Below, one piece after another: positions 36,916 to 45,144 of a stretch of 64,000 nucleotides of DNA. The DNA is from Candidatus Parcubacteria bacterium. GTDB lineage: Bacteria > Patescibacteria > Paceibacteria > UBA6257 > HR35. The DNA is taken from contig BPJI01000002.1 in assembly GCA_026004535.1 (NCBI GenBank), positions 1 to 64,000 of the forward strand. The letters are read 5' to 3'. The position numbers were made by a program, and so were the translations under genes. Below the pieces are notes generated by a model that saw only the letters and a list, made by a program, of their open reading frames with translations, was not told where the DNA came from and made no database searches. The stretch's first letter is position 1, and the number at the start of each line of letters is the position of its first letter.

Positions 36916-37122
36916 ATGGCAAAACAAAAGGTTAAATATGGTGTTTGTCATGTATGCTATATCGTAGATGGGATAAAGGAGAAAAAACATTTACGCTATT
37001 GTCCTGTTTGTGATGCTTATATTTGTGTGGAGTGTTTCGGAAACTTGCCAAAAAGAGCATTGGCGGCGGTAAAAAAGCCGTTTTTGACAAAAGAGCAAAA
37101 AAACTTTTTAAAAAATAACTAA
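36916..37122 (+). CDS. RING-like/zinc-finger protein (68 aa)
   Basis: Cysteines at 11, 14, 29, 32, 37 and 40 (CHVC, then CPVC, then CVEC), with His25, form a likely one- or two-zinc module, and the C-terminal 25 residues are basic. A DNA- or protein-binding role is inferred from the fold type. Confidence 0.65.
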   Translation: MAKQKVKYGVCHVCYIVDGIKEKKHLRYCPVCDAYICVECFGNLPKRALAAVKKPFLTKEQKNFLKNN

Positions 37123-37139
37123 AACTTAAAACTACATAT

Positions 37140-38321
37140 ATGGAAGAGGTCATATTAAAAAATTTAAAATTACAAATATCAAAAGATTCTTTAGAAGCGC
37201 TATTCGGAGAAGATTATAATAAAGTTTACAAAGATAAAGACAACATATATGCAAGAACTTTGGCAGGGCATATTAATACCGCAATAAAATTAAGTAACAC
37301 ATTGAAAGATTATTTGGATAAAATGCAAAAATATGATAAAGATTATAAATTGTATAATAAAATATCAAAAGAATACTATCTTTATTACACGCTAATAGGT
37401 GGATACCTTATGATGTTGAAACTGTTAAAAGATGGGATGTCCAAAGAAGAATTTATTAAAGAGTTCCCCGACACTAAATTGTCAAACATAATAAAAGAAA
37501 ACACCGGTTTAAAATTAGATGTGCAGAAGTTGAACGACATATTAAACAGGTTTAATAAAGTGTTGATTAGTGAGAGATTTGATAAAGATGAGAGTGTTGA
37601 TTTGTTTATTAAGTATGCAAACGAAATTATTAACCAAAGAGGTGGCGTAAGCGAGGTTAAAGAAACTGTATCAGATACAGAAACTATTGAAGAGAAATTG
37701 GAAGAATTACAAGAGGCAGAACAAGAATTGGAGCAAGAGGCAGAAAAAGAGGCGGAGCAAGAAACAGAGACAGAAAAAGAAGCAGATAAAAGTAAGAGCG
37801 TATCAAGAGAGTATCAGGATGAAATTAAAACCGTCATTTATGATATAAAAGAAGGCAGAGAGGAGTTTTTCAATGCTTTGATTGAGAAGGTTAATGAAGA
37901 AGATGATGACGTATTTGTAAACTTTAATGTTTTGAAACATGTATTAGAAGCAATTCAATATGAAGATTTAAATGTTATAGACATAGTAAAAGAAATTATT
38001 GAAGAGAAAATTGATAATGTAAGAAAAGAATATGATAAAAAAATATCAGAACTGACGAAAAAAATTGAAATGCAACAAAAGGTAATTCAGGAACTTTCAA
38101 AATTGTTGAATGAACACGTAAAAATTACAAAGGAAATTAATGAAAAATTGAATCAGGTTAATCAAAAAACAGAAAAAGTTAAAATGGTAGTTGAATATAA
38201 GGCAGAAGGAAAAAAACCAGAAGAAAAACAAGAAACAATAAAAAAACCATCTGTAAAAAGAAGAATAAGTTTTATCAGCAAAGACGAATATACACGTGGA
38301 AGCACACGGGGACGTATATAA
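37140..38321 (+). CDS. Acidic coiled-coil protein (393 aa)
   Basis: Residues about 1-160 are helical. A Glu/Gln/Ala-rich segment (about 178-220, with AEQELEQEAEKEAEQ) and a long heptad helix (about 280-345) predict extended coiled coils. The end is basic (RRISFISKDEYTRGSTRGR). Coiled-coil proteins with charged, disordered parts are common among scaffolds, but identity is not established. It is the first of a run of charged proteins up to 41.9 kb. Confidence 0.7.
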   Translation: MEEVILKNLKLQISKDSLEALFGEDYNKVYKDKDNIYARTLAGHINTAIKLSNTLKDYLDKMQKYDKDYKLYNKISKEYYLYYTLIGGYLMMLKLLKDGMSKEEFIKEFPDTKLSNIIKENTGLKLDVQKLNDILNRFNKVLISERFDKDESVDLFIKYANEIINQRGGVSEVKETVSDTETIEEKLEELQEAEQELEQEAEKEAEQETETEKEADKSKSVSREYQDEIKTVIYDIKEGREEFFNALIEKVNEEDDDVFVNFNVLKHVLEAIQYEDLNVIDIVKEIIEEKIDNVRKEYDKKISELTKKIEMQQKVIQELSKLLNEHVKITKEINEKLNQVNQKTEKVKMVVEYKAEGKKPEEKQETIKKPSVKRRISFISKDEYTRGSTRGRI

Positions 38322-38363
38322 ATTATAAATAAATAATAAAACAAACAATAAAATCTAAACATT

Positions 38364-38864
38364 ATGAGAAGGAATTATAAATTCATACAGCACAAAAAAT
38401 CTAATCATCTATACGTATTTGTGCCTACAGGAAACCGTGAAACTAAAACCATCGGTTATCTAATGCAGGTTAAAATTAAAGACAACAAATTTGAAGGAGT
38501 ATTAAGTTTTAAACCTTGCGAATATAATGAAGCGGATTATGTTGAATTGGATAAAAATGACCCACGTTTCAAAGATTTGTTGGAAATTGACTATATGTTT
38601 ACAGATATTCAAGCATTGATTAGATTGGCTGATAGCAGAAAAATTAAAAAAACAGAACAAGAAAAGGTTCAGAAAGATGATGTCAATAACAATGAAGTAG
38701 AAACAAAAGAAGTTGATTTGACAGATAGCAAAGAAAGTGAAAAAGAAACCGAAGAAAATGAAAAAATAGATGAGTCAATGAGCAGCGAAGTAGATTCAAA
38801 GGAAAATAAAAAAAGCGTAACAAAAAAAAGAACGAGCAAAAAGAAAAATACTTCCAAAAAGTAA
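38364..38864 (+). CDS. Protein with lysine-rich tail (166 aa)
   Basis: Residues 1-95 form a folded alpha/beta part. From about 96 the chain is charged and disordered, first acidic and then a Lys/Ser/Thr tail (KKSVTKKRTSKKKNTSKK). A nucleic-acid or membrane contact by the tail is plausible. No family is recognised. Confidence 0.7.
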   Translation: MRRNYKFIQHKKSNHLYVFVPTGNRETKTIGYLMQVKIKDNKFEGVLSFKPCEYNEADYVELDKNDPRFKDLLEIDYMFTDIQALIRLADSRKIKKTEQEKVQKDDVNNNEVETKEVDLTDSKESEKETEENEKIDESMSSEVDSKENKKSVTKKRTSKKKNTSKK

Positions 38865-38900
38865 AAAAAAAGAAATATAACTAATAAAAAATTAATAATT

Positions 38901-39992
38901 ATGGAAACAATTGTAACAAGAGTAAATTTGATTAATTACATTAAAGAGTGCAAAAAAGTAAACATTCCAAACAGGAATAAGTTTTTGCTTTATATTTCAG
39001 AATTGTATAAAGCCATTGAGCGTTCAGAAGAAGGAATGGTATATGAAGAGAACGAGCAATGGATAAGTGAAATTGGAAAAGATAAAAATTTAGTAAAAGA
39101 CATAAATGAACGTTTTGGATATAACATTTACAAAGATGTTGTAACAGACATAGATAGTATCAATGAAAGATTGAATGAGTTGACAGACGAAATTGATAAC
39201 GCTTCGTATTCAAGTGATGACAGCATATTAAAAGAGTATAATTGTGAGAGTTATCAAAAGTTGTATAATGAATTTATTGAGAAAACCGAAGTGTTATTTA
39301 ATGAAATTATTGAGGTGAATAAAAAAATTGACAGAATGAAAAAAGAATATGAAGACATAACCGGCGAGAATAAAGAAGAAGAAGAAGTGAAGGAAGTTGA
39401 TGAGGTAAAAGTTAATAAGGGGGAAAATAAAGAAAACAATCTTGTAAAAGATGAAGATGAAGAGGTAAAGGAAGTTGATAGTGAAATTGACGACGAGAAT
39501 GAGGACGATGAGGATTATGAGGGCGATGAAGACGATGAAACCATTGAGGATGAATTGGAAGACGGGAGCGATGATGAAAATAATGATATTAAAACTTCGA
39601 GGGAGCAGGTTGATTTTAGAAATCAATTCCTACCAAAAATAAACAAATTTGACAAATCAAAATCTGAAAAAAGCGAGTTAAAAGAAAAAAATTCTTCATT
39701 TGTAATAATGGCATTTAATATTAGCGATAAAAATGAAGAAAACAAACAAGATGCTGTAAAAAAAGCAGGTCTATTAGCGGGTTCGGAACAAAATAAAGAC
39801 AGCCATGATATAGATATAAATAAAAAGAATGCTTTATTAAATCACTTCAAAAAATTTCCATTCATTTACGAAGAAGATTTAGTTAAATTTGGCAAAATAA
39901 ATGAGAAAAAAAGCGGATTGTTTTCCAAAGTGTATGTTTGTCAGGGAATAGAATTAAAAAAGAAAGGCAATAAATATTTTATGAGCAAATAA
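38901..39992 (+). CDS. Acidic, partly disordered protein (363 aa)
   Basis: A helical N-terminal part (1-155) is followed by a long Glu/Asp/Val stretch (about 155-230) and a C-terminal folded segment (about 290-363). The acid content suggests a DNA-mimic-like or scaffold role, but both are conjecture. It ends 1 bp before the M23 peptidase gene. Confidence 0.7.
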   Translation: METIVTRVNLINYIKECKKVNIPNRNKFLLYISELYKAIERSEEGMVYEENEQWISEIGKDKNLVKDINERFGYNIYKDVVTDIDSINERLNELTDEIDNASYSSDDSILKEYNCESYQKLYNEFIEKTEVLFNEIIEVNKKIDRMKKEYEDITGENKEEEEVKEVDEVKVNKGENKENNLVKDEDEEVKEVDSEIDDENEDDEDYEGDEDDETIEDELEDGSDDENNDIKTSREQVDFRNQFLPKINKFDKSKSEKSELKEKNSSFVIMAFNISDKNEENKQDAVKKAGLLAGSEQNKDSHDIDINKKNALLNHFKKFPFIYEEDLVKFGKINEKKSGLFSKVYVCQGIELKKKGNKYFMSK

Positions 39993-39993
39993 A

Positions 39994-40518
39994 ATGACCG
40001 GTCGTGCCGAAAATCTTACCAAAATTTACCTATTATCATCTATATTGATGTTTGTTTCGTCCTATTTTTTTTATTATGTCGTAAATGTAAAATATAAAGG
40101 CATAAAAAGCAATAAGGATAATAAAGAGCCGTTATTTCCTTTAGATAAGAAAATCGTAACTTCTAAATTTGGTTTTAGAATACATCCAAAATATAAAATA
40201 CCGAAATTCCACAATGGCGCCGATTATGCAGGCAAAACGGGAGATAAGATATATGCAAGTGATGATGGTATTGTTATAGATAAATTTTACAATAACGCAG
40301 GTGGAAATCAGTTAATAATACAATATCCCAATTTGAAAAATTTAAAATTCGGATATGCCCACCTTAATAAAATATACGTGGAGAAAGGCGAAAAAGTCAA
40401 ACGAGGTCAAGTTATCGCAGAGGTTGGAAATACAGGCGTCTCAACAGGTTCACATCTACATTTGACAATAAAAGATTCAAATGGTGTTTATATTGACCCG
40501 GAATCTATATTTGCATAA
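39994..40518 (+). CDS. Anchored M23 (LytM) peptidoglycan endopeptidase (174 aa)
   Basis: A membrane or signal segment lies at about 11-31. The M23 core follows: TSKFGFRIHP, HNGADY with ligands His73 and Asp77, GYAHL with His123, and SHLHLTI with His156 (HxH), in the order of LytM/lysostaphin-type enzymes. These cleave peptide cross-links. The N-terminal segment lacks an obvious cleavage site, so it may be a membrane-anchored endolysin exported by its own signal, in line with SAR-type endolysins. Confidence 0.85.
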   Translation: MTGRAENLTKIYLLSSILMFVSSYFFYYVVNVKYKGIKSNKDNKEPLFPLDKKIVTSKFGFRIHPKYKIPKFHNGADYAGKTGDKIYASDDGIVIDKFYNNAGGNQLIIQYPNLKNLKFGYAHLNKIYVEKGEKVKRGQVIAEVGNTGVSTGSHLHLTIKDSNGVYIDPESIFA

Positions 40519-40544
40519 AATTTAAAAGATAAAAATTAAAGCAT

Positions 40545-41873
40545 ATGGAAAATATAAATGATGAAATCAAAAATGATATTCAAGAAGACATTTTAAAGGA
40601 AATTCAAAGTCAGTTGGCAAATAAAACGCCGGAAATATCGTCCGATGATTATTTGGATGATGATGTTTCGGAAATAGATGACAATTATGATGATGAAAAT
40701 GATACAGATATAGATAATAGTGAAGAATTTGAAGATGGTGAAGTGATTGAAGAGAGTGCGGAAGAAGTATCAAATTTCAATCAATTTGCCGAGCCGTCAA
40801 AAGACATTCCAAATATAGATTATTCTAAATATTCAGAAGGTTCGCAGGTATATTTAAGCCCTGAAAAGATTGAAAAAAATGCAAGAAAAACTGCAGAGAC
40901 AATTGTCGTAATTGGTGTTTCTAATTTAGAGAAGATTGCCAAGAGTATAGCGAAATTTAATTTAATAAAAATGGAGTCGTGGCATATAAACGGCAAAATT
41001 GATATAGATGCCAAAATTAAGGACTCTGATGGTGATATTATTACGGCAAGAGAGTATATGGCAGAGTTTAATGAGAAGGTTGATACTATAATTAGTTTAG
41101 ATAAGGACTTAAAAGAAGGTTTGTATGACTCTATTTATGAGTTGGCCAAAGAAAGTAAGACAGGTGGTTTAACTGCTTCGCAAAGATTGATGTTATATGG
41201 AGTAGCGGGATTGTTGGATGTGGGAGAAAAAACAATTATGCTTACGCAAATGAAACACGAGTTTATTAATATGTTGAAAAGACAAAAAGCAGAAAAAGAA
41301 CAAGAAAATTTGCATACCGACACTTCATTCAACCCGGATATGGAAGAAAGCATGTTGGAAAAAATAATAGAAGAAAAAACCAAAATGGATATGCAAAGTG
41401 AGAGAGATATAGAGTCAATGAACAATCGTGATTTGGATTTGGATGAAATAAGGGCAAATGTTGAAAAACAACAATCACAATTCAAACAAAATAGTGTTGA
41501 CGATAAAGAAGAAGTTTTTGATGCGAATGAATTTAATACTATCATAGAAGATGATTTTGCTGACATTGACTTGCCAAATGGTCAAAGTATAAATATAAAT
41601 GAAATAGATATTGAAGATGAAATTGATAATAATGAAAATAATGATGAAGATGATGAAGTTATCTATGTGCCGAAAGAAAATAGTGAAGACACACAAGACG
41701 ATTTTACGGATTTAGAGATTAAAAAGGACAAAAAGAAAAATAAAAAGAACGATGATGATGAGATAGGCAATTTTGATATAAGTAGGAATATGCCGAGCGA
41801 TTTAAGTAATTTTGAGAGTGAAGAAGGCGAACCTAAACGCAGGAGAGGTCGTCCCAGAAAAGAAATAAAATGA
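40545..41873 (+). CDS. Acidic protein with C-terminal AT-hook (442 aa)
   Basis: The N-terminal 90 residues are very acidic (SDDYLDDDVSEIDDNYDD). A folded, helical middle follows at about 110-265, then another acidic stretch (about 325-420), and the end reads RRRGRPRKEIK, a canonical AT-hook (RGRP flanked by basic residues). Such a protein could bind AT-rich DNA by the tail while the acidic parts stay mobile. Role unknown. Confidence 0.65.
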   Translation: MENINDEIKNDIQEDILKEIQSQLANKTPEISSDDYLDDDVSEIDDNYDDENDTDIDNSEEFEDGEVIEESAEEVSNFNQFAEPSKDIPNIDYSKYSEGSQVYLSPEKIEKNARKTAETIVVIGVSNLEKIAKSIAKFNLIKMESWHINGKIDIDAKIKDSDGDIITAREYMAEFNEKVDTIISLDKDLKEGLYDSIYELAKESKTGGLTASQRLMLYGVAGLLDVGEKTIMLTQMKHEFINMLKRQKAEKEQENLHTDTSFNPDMEESMLEKIIEEKTKMDMQSERDIESMNNRDLDLDEIRANVEKQQSQFKQNSVDDKEEVFDANEFNTIIEDDFADIDLPNGQSININEIDIEDEIDNNENNDEDDEVIYVPKENSEDTQDDFTDLEIKKDKKKNKKNDDDEIGNFDISRNMPSDLSNFESEEGEPKRRRGRPRKEIK

Positions 41874-41940
41874 TTGATAATGAAGAAAATATTTAACAGC
41901 AGAGAATTTTGATTGTTTATATTAATAATATTGATAGTTA

Positions 41941-42243
41941 TTGATATTTGCTGTGTCTATTTTTAAAATTTATTATGTGAGTGATTTAAAAAGCGTAAAT
42001 AAAGAAATATTGCAAATAAAAGACAGTTTGTATAAATACACACTTGAAAGAGAAATTGAAAGCAAAAATTTAAGAGACACAATTAAGATCATAGAAAAAC
42101 AAATATACTTTAACAACAGGATATATGAAAAACAAATTATACAGATTGACACGATTACATCTATTGATACTATTTTTAACAATATATATTCATACATATT
42201 GTCAAAGCGATACATTGACGTCTATAAAGATAGGAATAAATGA
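41941..42243 (+). CDS. Inner-membrane spanin-like (Rz-type) protein (100 aa), start uncertain
   Basis: The conservative start is a TTG at 41941, because the first in-frame stop upstream is at 41935 and no ATG follows. The product is a short hydrophobic start, then a periplasmic-type coiled coil (SVNKEILQIKDSLYKYTLER onwards). In the preceding frame a stronger hydrophobic segment (LFILIILIVIDI) begins at TTG 41913 and stops at TAA 41964; a +1 shift at TTT-TAA (41961-41966) would join it to this frame. The gene overlaps the next by 119 bp in another frame, as in embedded spanin pairs. Confidence 0.5.
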   Translation: MIFAVSIFKIYYVSDLKSVNKEILQIKDSLYKYTLEREIESKNLRDTIKIIEKQIYFNNRIYEKQIIQIDTITSIDTIFNNIYSYILSKRYIDVYKDRNK

Positions 42244-42616
42244 CACCTTTCCAAATAATTATGGTCGGGATAGTTTAATTTTTCTGAAAAGCAGAGTTTT
42301 TTTTATCTATAACCAATATTTTTCTTGTTTTAATTTACAGGATTCAAGAGAATTGTTAAAGTACTTAAAAACATTTGATTATTTAAGGGAAGAAAATAAA
42401 TTATTGAAAGAAAAAATAAGCAAATTGGAAATGTTATATTCTAATGAGAAAGCTTATAGTGATAAAATAAAAATTGATTTGGAAAATACATTGAAAACAA
42501 ATAGCCAATTGCACGATGAAAACTTAAAATTGAAATATAAAAACAGGTATCTAAAATTAACGATAGGGATTTTGGCCGTAACAGATATTGTTTTACTGTA
42601 TTTACTTGTTAAATAA
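42125..42616 (+). CDS. Spanin-like protein with signal peptide and C-terminal span (163 aa)
   Basis: An N-terminal hydrophobic signal (about 11-25) ends at HTYCQSD; Cys26 is not in a canonical lipobox, so cleavage could be by signal peptidase I or II. A coiled coil (about 80-135) and a C-terminal membrane segment (about 141-162) follow. This N-signal plus C-span layout is that of single-gene u-spanins, which fuse inner and outer membranes at the end of lysis. It overlaps the upstream coiled-coil gene in another frame. The family is highly variable, so the call rests on architecture. Confidence 0.5.
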   Translation: MKNKLYRLTRLHLLILFLTIYIHTYCQSDTLTSIKIGINDTFPNNYGRDSLIFLKSRVFFIYNQYFSCFNLQDSRELLKYLKTFDYLREENKLLKEKISKLEMLYSNEKAYSDKIKIDLENTLKTNSQLHDENLKLKYKNRYLKLTIGILAVTDIVLLYLLVK

Positions 42617-42620
42617 ACTT

Positions 42621-42881
42621 TTATTTTTTGCTTTTATATTCGTCATAAAGTTTTTGCAAATTCAGCCAAAACCTGCCACTAATTTTTGTTGATTTTTCTA
42701 ATTTCTTTGCAATATCTTTATCAATATCAATTTTTTGGCACATAAATTTTTTTAATGTATCCAAATCTATATCTGATATTTGAGAGAAATATTCCAGAGA
42801 GTAATTTAATTCGTTTAATTTTTCTTTTAATGTTTCAGATGGATGAAAAACTATATTTGCTTTGTATTCATTGTTTTTCAT
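42621..42881 (-). CDS. HigA-like antitoxin, XRE family (86 aa)
   Basis: The pattern FHPSETLKEKLNELNYSLE, then IDLDTLKKFMCQKIDIDKDIA, ending FWLNLQKLYDEY, is that of HigA/VapI-type antitoxins, with a helix-turn-helix in the middle. These proteins bind operator DNA and neutralise RelE-like HigB toxins. No HigB-like gene is next to it; the neighbours are the spanin pair and a plus-strand gene. An orphan antitoxin can block a host toxin or act as a regulator. It is a lone minus-strand gene between plus-strand blocks. Confidence 0.75.
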   Translation of the reverse strand: MKNNEYKANIVFHPSETLKEKLNELNYSLEYFSQISDIDLDTLKKFMCQKIDIDKDIAKKLEKSTKISGRFWLNLQKLYDEYKSKK

Positions 42882-43052
42882 TGTTTTAGATTTATTTTTA
42901 TTGCAAGTAACTATTATTCGAGCGGTTACAATAATCTTTTGATTGTATAATATCTATCATTATTTTGGCAACCAACTTATAAAGCAAATACTTTCAATAA
43001 ATAAACAAAATTACTACTTTTGACTCTAATTGGACAATAATGATTGCATTTT

Positions 43053-43083
43053 TTTGCAAATTAAAAAATTATATTTAAATTTG
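43053..43083 (+). promoter_or_regulatory. Bacteroidota promoter (TTTG-N19-TAAATTTG)
   Basis: TTTG at 43053-43056 is followed after exactly 19 bp by TAAATTTG at 43076-43083, the textbook -33/-7 arrangement. The ATG of the short leader frame at 43111 lies 28 bp downstream. The intergenic stretch on its other side (42882-43052) carries GTAAC...GTTAC half-sites (42907-42929) that could be an operator for the divergent HigA-like gene. Confidence 0.75.
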
Positions 43084-43110
43084 CTCACATAAACTTAAAA
43101 ATATTGACTT

Positions 43111-43164
43111 ATGGAAACTACAAAAAAAACCATTGAAAATGGAGAAAATCTTTTTAAGAATTAA
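43111..43164 (+). CDS. Short 17-aa frame; possible leader peptide or frameshifted start
   Basis: An ATG with ideal spacing from the promoter opens a 17-codon frame (METTKKTIENGENLFKN). It runs through eight consecutive A residues and overlaps the start of the next gene in another frame. One A fewer would join METTKK directly to that gene's frame. It is either a leader, a slip-regulated start, or the sign of a one-base sequence error. Confidence 0.4.
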   Translation: METTKKTIENGENLFKN

Positions 43165-43654
43165 GAAAAACAAAAACATCCAAGACAATTATTTCATATC
43201 ATTGAATTTTACAGATGACAATGGGATGGAATATAGCAAAATACTGAATTATTTTAGTAAAAATGGTAAGGATTATTTTGCCATAAGAGACAATATGGGA
43301 GTATTTTCCGTTTCATTGGATGATATGACAGAGGATAGGTGTGTATTGGTGTATAAAAACGATGAAACCAACACAAAAATCAAATATGAATTGGCAAATG
43401 CAGGAGGTTATTATATGTATTTTGAAAAACTACCAGAACATGTTGTAAAAAAAATAGACAAAATCTACCAAAAACTTGAAACACAACTAATGGAAAAAGA
43501 GCAAAAAGAACAAAAAGAGATGAACAATGGAAGTATTAGTAATAATGATGAATATGTAAAATATGAAGTTTACAATGATGAAGAGGCAGAAGAAATGTTT
43601 CCATCACGCAAAGATGAAGACGAAGACGATGTTATTTTTGGTGGCAGAAATTAA
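43139..43654 (+). CDS. Uncharacterised protein with acidic tail (171 aa)
   Basis: The ATG at 43139 is chosen over a TTG two codons earlier. The product has a folded N-terminal part (to about 105) and an acidic tail (about 112-171). A true start may be the promoter-proximal ATG at 43111 if an A-tract slip occurs. No family is recognised. It lies 20 bp before the RuvC-like gene, so a link to recombination is possible. Confidence 0.65.
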   Translation: MEKIFLRIKKNKNIQDNYFISLNFTDDNGMEYSKILNYFSKNGKDYFAIRDNMGVFSVSLDDMTEDRCVLVYKNDETNTKIKYELANAGGYYMYFEKLPEHVVKKIDKIYQKLETQLMEKEQKEQKEMNNGSISNNDEYVKYEVYNDEEAEEMFPSRKDEDEDDVIFGGRN

Positions 43655-43674
43655 ATGTGAAATAAAATAATGTT

Positions 43675-44175
43675 ATGATAGTAGCAGGAATAGATATAGG
43701 TAAAAAAGGATATATTGTTTTAAATCAAAATTATGATATTTTGGAATATTTTAAAATGCCATTGCTTGCCAATGAGTTAGATATAGAAGAGTTGAATCGG
43801 CTGTTAAACGGCATAAATGAGCAATACGGAAATGTGTTGTTTGCTTTTGAGAAATTTAACAATCTTTTCGGATATTCAAAGCAAGCGGCAATATCAATAA
43901 ACTCTCAATTCAATATCTTTAAAACAATTATGATTCTAAATAAATTTAAATACATAACCATCCATCCCAAAGATTGGCAAAAAGATATATTTAAAAACCT
44001 TGATTTGATTAAAAACGATAAGACACAAACAAAAAAGAAAGAGACAAAAGTTCTATCTTTGCGTGCCTGCCATCATTTATATCCTAAATATGCAGGCATT
44101 GTAAAGAATAATGATAACTTCGCCGATGCTATACTTATCAGCCATTATGTTTTACGGAAACATATATCTGTCTAA
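43675..44175 (+). CDS. ruvC: RuvC-like Holliday junction resolvase (166 aa)
   Basis: The RNase H-fold order is visible: GIDIGKKGYIVL with Asp7, FAFEKF as the second acidic strand, a WQKDIF segment, and a closing NFADAILIS helix with Asp. That is the pattern of phage and bacterial RuvC-type resolvases, which resolve four-way junctions during recombination or before packaging. The gene symbol is given by family, not by orthology. It is the last plus-strand gene before a minus-strand cluster. Confidence 0.7.
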   Translation: MIVAGIDIGKKGYIVLNQNYDILEYFKMPLLANELDIEELNRLLNGINEQYGNVLFAFEKFNNLFGYSKQAAISINSQFNIFKTIMILNKFKYITIHPKDWQKDIFKNLDLIKNDKTQTKKKETKVLSLRACHHLYPKYAGIVKNNDNFADAILISHYVLRKHISV

Positions 44176-44176
44176 A

Positions 44177-44743
44177 TTACTTCATGTATAAATAACATGT
44201 TTCCAAATAACCATTCCTTCCGACATAATTGCATATTCGGTCAAGGACTTTGTTTTCTTTAATTCCGCTTAATATACTTGTCCCTGTGTATTCTTGAAGT
44301 ATTTTGTCGTCTCCGTAACTATCACGATAGTTAATTTTTAAAAATATTTTTAACGTATCAATGAAATTCCTGTTTGATGATTCATCTTTGTAGTTATATA
44401 TGTCTATCAGATTGTTTAGGTATAAAGTAAGATAAAAATAAGACCACGCATAAATATTATTATCTTTAAGAGAGTTGTTTAAAAAATTTATTTGCTTTTG
44501 CGTTAGTTTATTTTGATTATTTTTAAAAATAGTTTTATAGTTTCTTATGTGCATTAGAGAATTTCCTTTCTCTGCCAGTAAAGAAAATGGCAATATGAGC
44601 GGCACATTGTTTAATTCGCAACATTCCTTCAACACGTTTAATTTTACATTGTCCATAAATGTTGCCAGATAGGTAATGTCAATATTGATTCTTGAACCGA
44701 ATTTTGGATCGGTCGTGTAGGGTATTTTTATATATAATCTCAT
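44177..44743 (-). CDS. Uncharacterised protein (188 aa)
   Basis: The product is soluble and mixed alpha/beta with no recognised motif. It overlaps the preceding gene by an ATGA, forming a coupled group with the genes at 44740-45144 and 45141-45692. The group ends just at the stop of the convergent RuvC-like gene, with 1 bp between them. Confidence 0.7.
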   Translation of the reverse strand: MRLYIKIPYTTDPKFGSRINIDITYLATFMDNVKLNVLKECCELNNVPLILPFSLLAEKGNSLMHIRNYKTIFKNNQNKLTQKQINFLNNSLKDNNIYAWSYFYLTLYLNNLIDIYNYKDESSNRNFIDTLKIFLKINYRDSYGDDKILQEYTGTSILSGIKENKVLDRICNYVGRNGYLETCYLYMK

Positions 44744-45144
44744 TTTTCATTTTCAATAAGAAGATCTCTTATCAATTCTTTGCCATCATCATTCAAATTT
44801 AACAGTTTTATTTTGTATTTTATTTTAAGAATGGCAATATTGTGCGAATTTTTATTTAATATATAATCATTGTATAGAGAATAAAAATATAAAATAACTT
44901 CCTGTTCTATGTCTTTTTTAAATATAACAGATGTCGCAATCTTGCTTTTTATTCTTTTAAATAAATAATCATTAAGCAAAACGTGATATGTGTCCGAAGT
45001 AATATATTCCGTATCAAAGTAACGCTTGGCAGTATAAAATATCATATCTTCATAGTCCACGAAAAAAAATAAAGCAAGATTAAATTTAATTTTATGGGCT
45101 AATTTGACAAGTTTATCCGATATTATGTATTTAATTTTTTTCAT
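44740..45144 (-). CDS. Uncharacterised protein (134 aa)
   Basis: A helical, basic protein with one moderately hydrophobic stretch (FNLALFFFVDY) that is too short to be a sure membrane span. It overlaps both neighbours by ATGA, so the three genes are translated as a unit. Role unknown. Confidence 0.7.
   Translation of the reverse strand: MKKIKYIISDKLVKLAHKIKFNLALFFFVDYEDMIFYTAKRYFDTEYITSDTYHVLLNDYLFKRIKSKIATSVIFKKDIEQEVILYFYSLYNDYILNKNSHNIAILKIKYKIKLLNLNDDGKELIRDLLIENEK

Noticed and set aside
36916..37153. Minus-strand open frame opposite the zinc-finger gene
   Set aside because: It is antisense to a gene with conserved cysteine pairs and lies in a plus-strand operon.
39294..39626. Hydrophobic minus-strand frames opposite acidic genes (also near 38.1, 41.2 and 41.5 kb)
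   Set aside because: Antisense of Glu/Asp/Lys-rich coding DNA always reads as Phe/Leu/Ile/Ser-rich; they do not show start leaders and are shadows.
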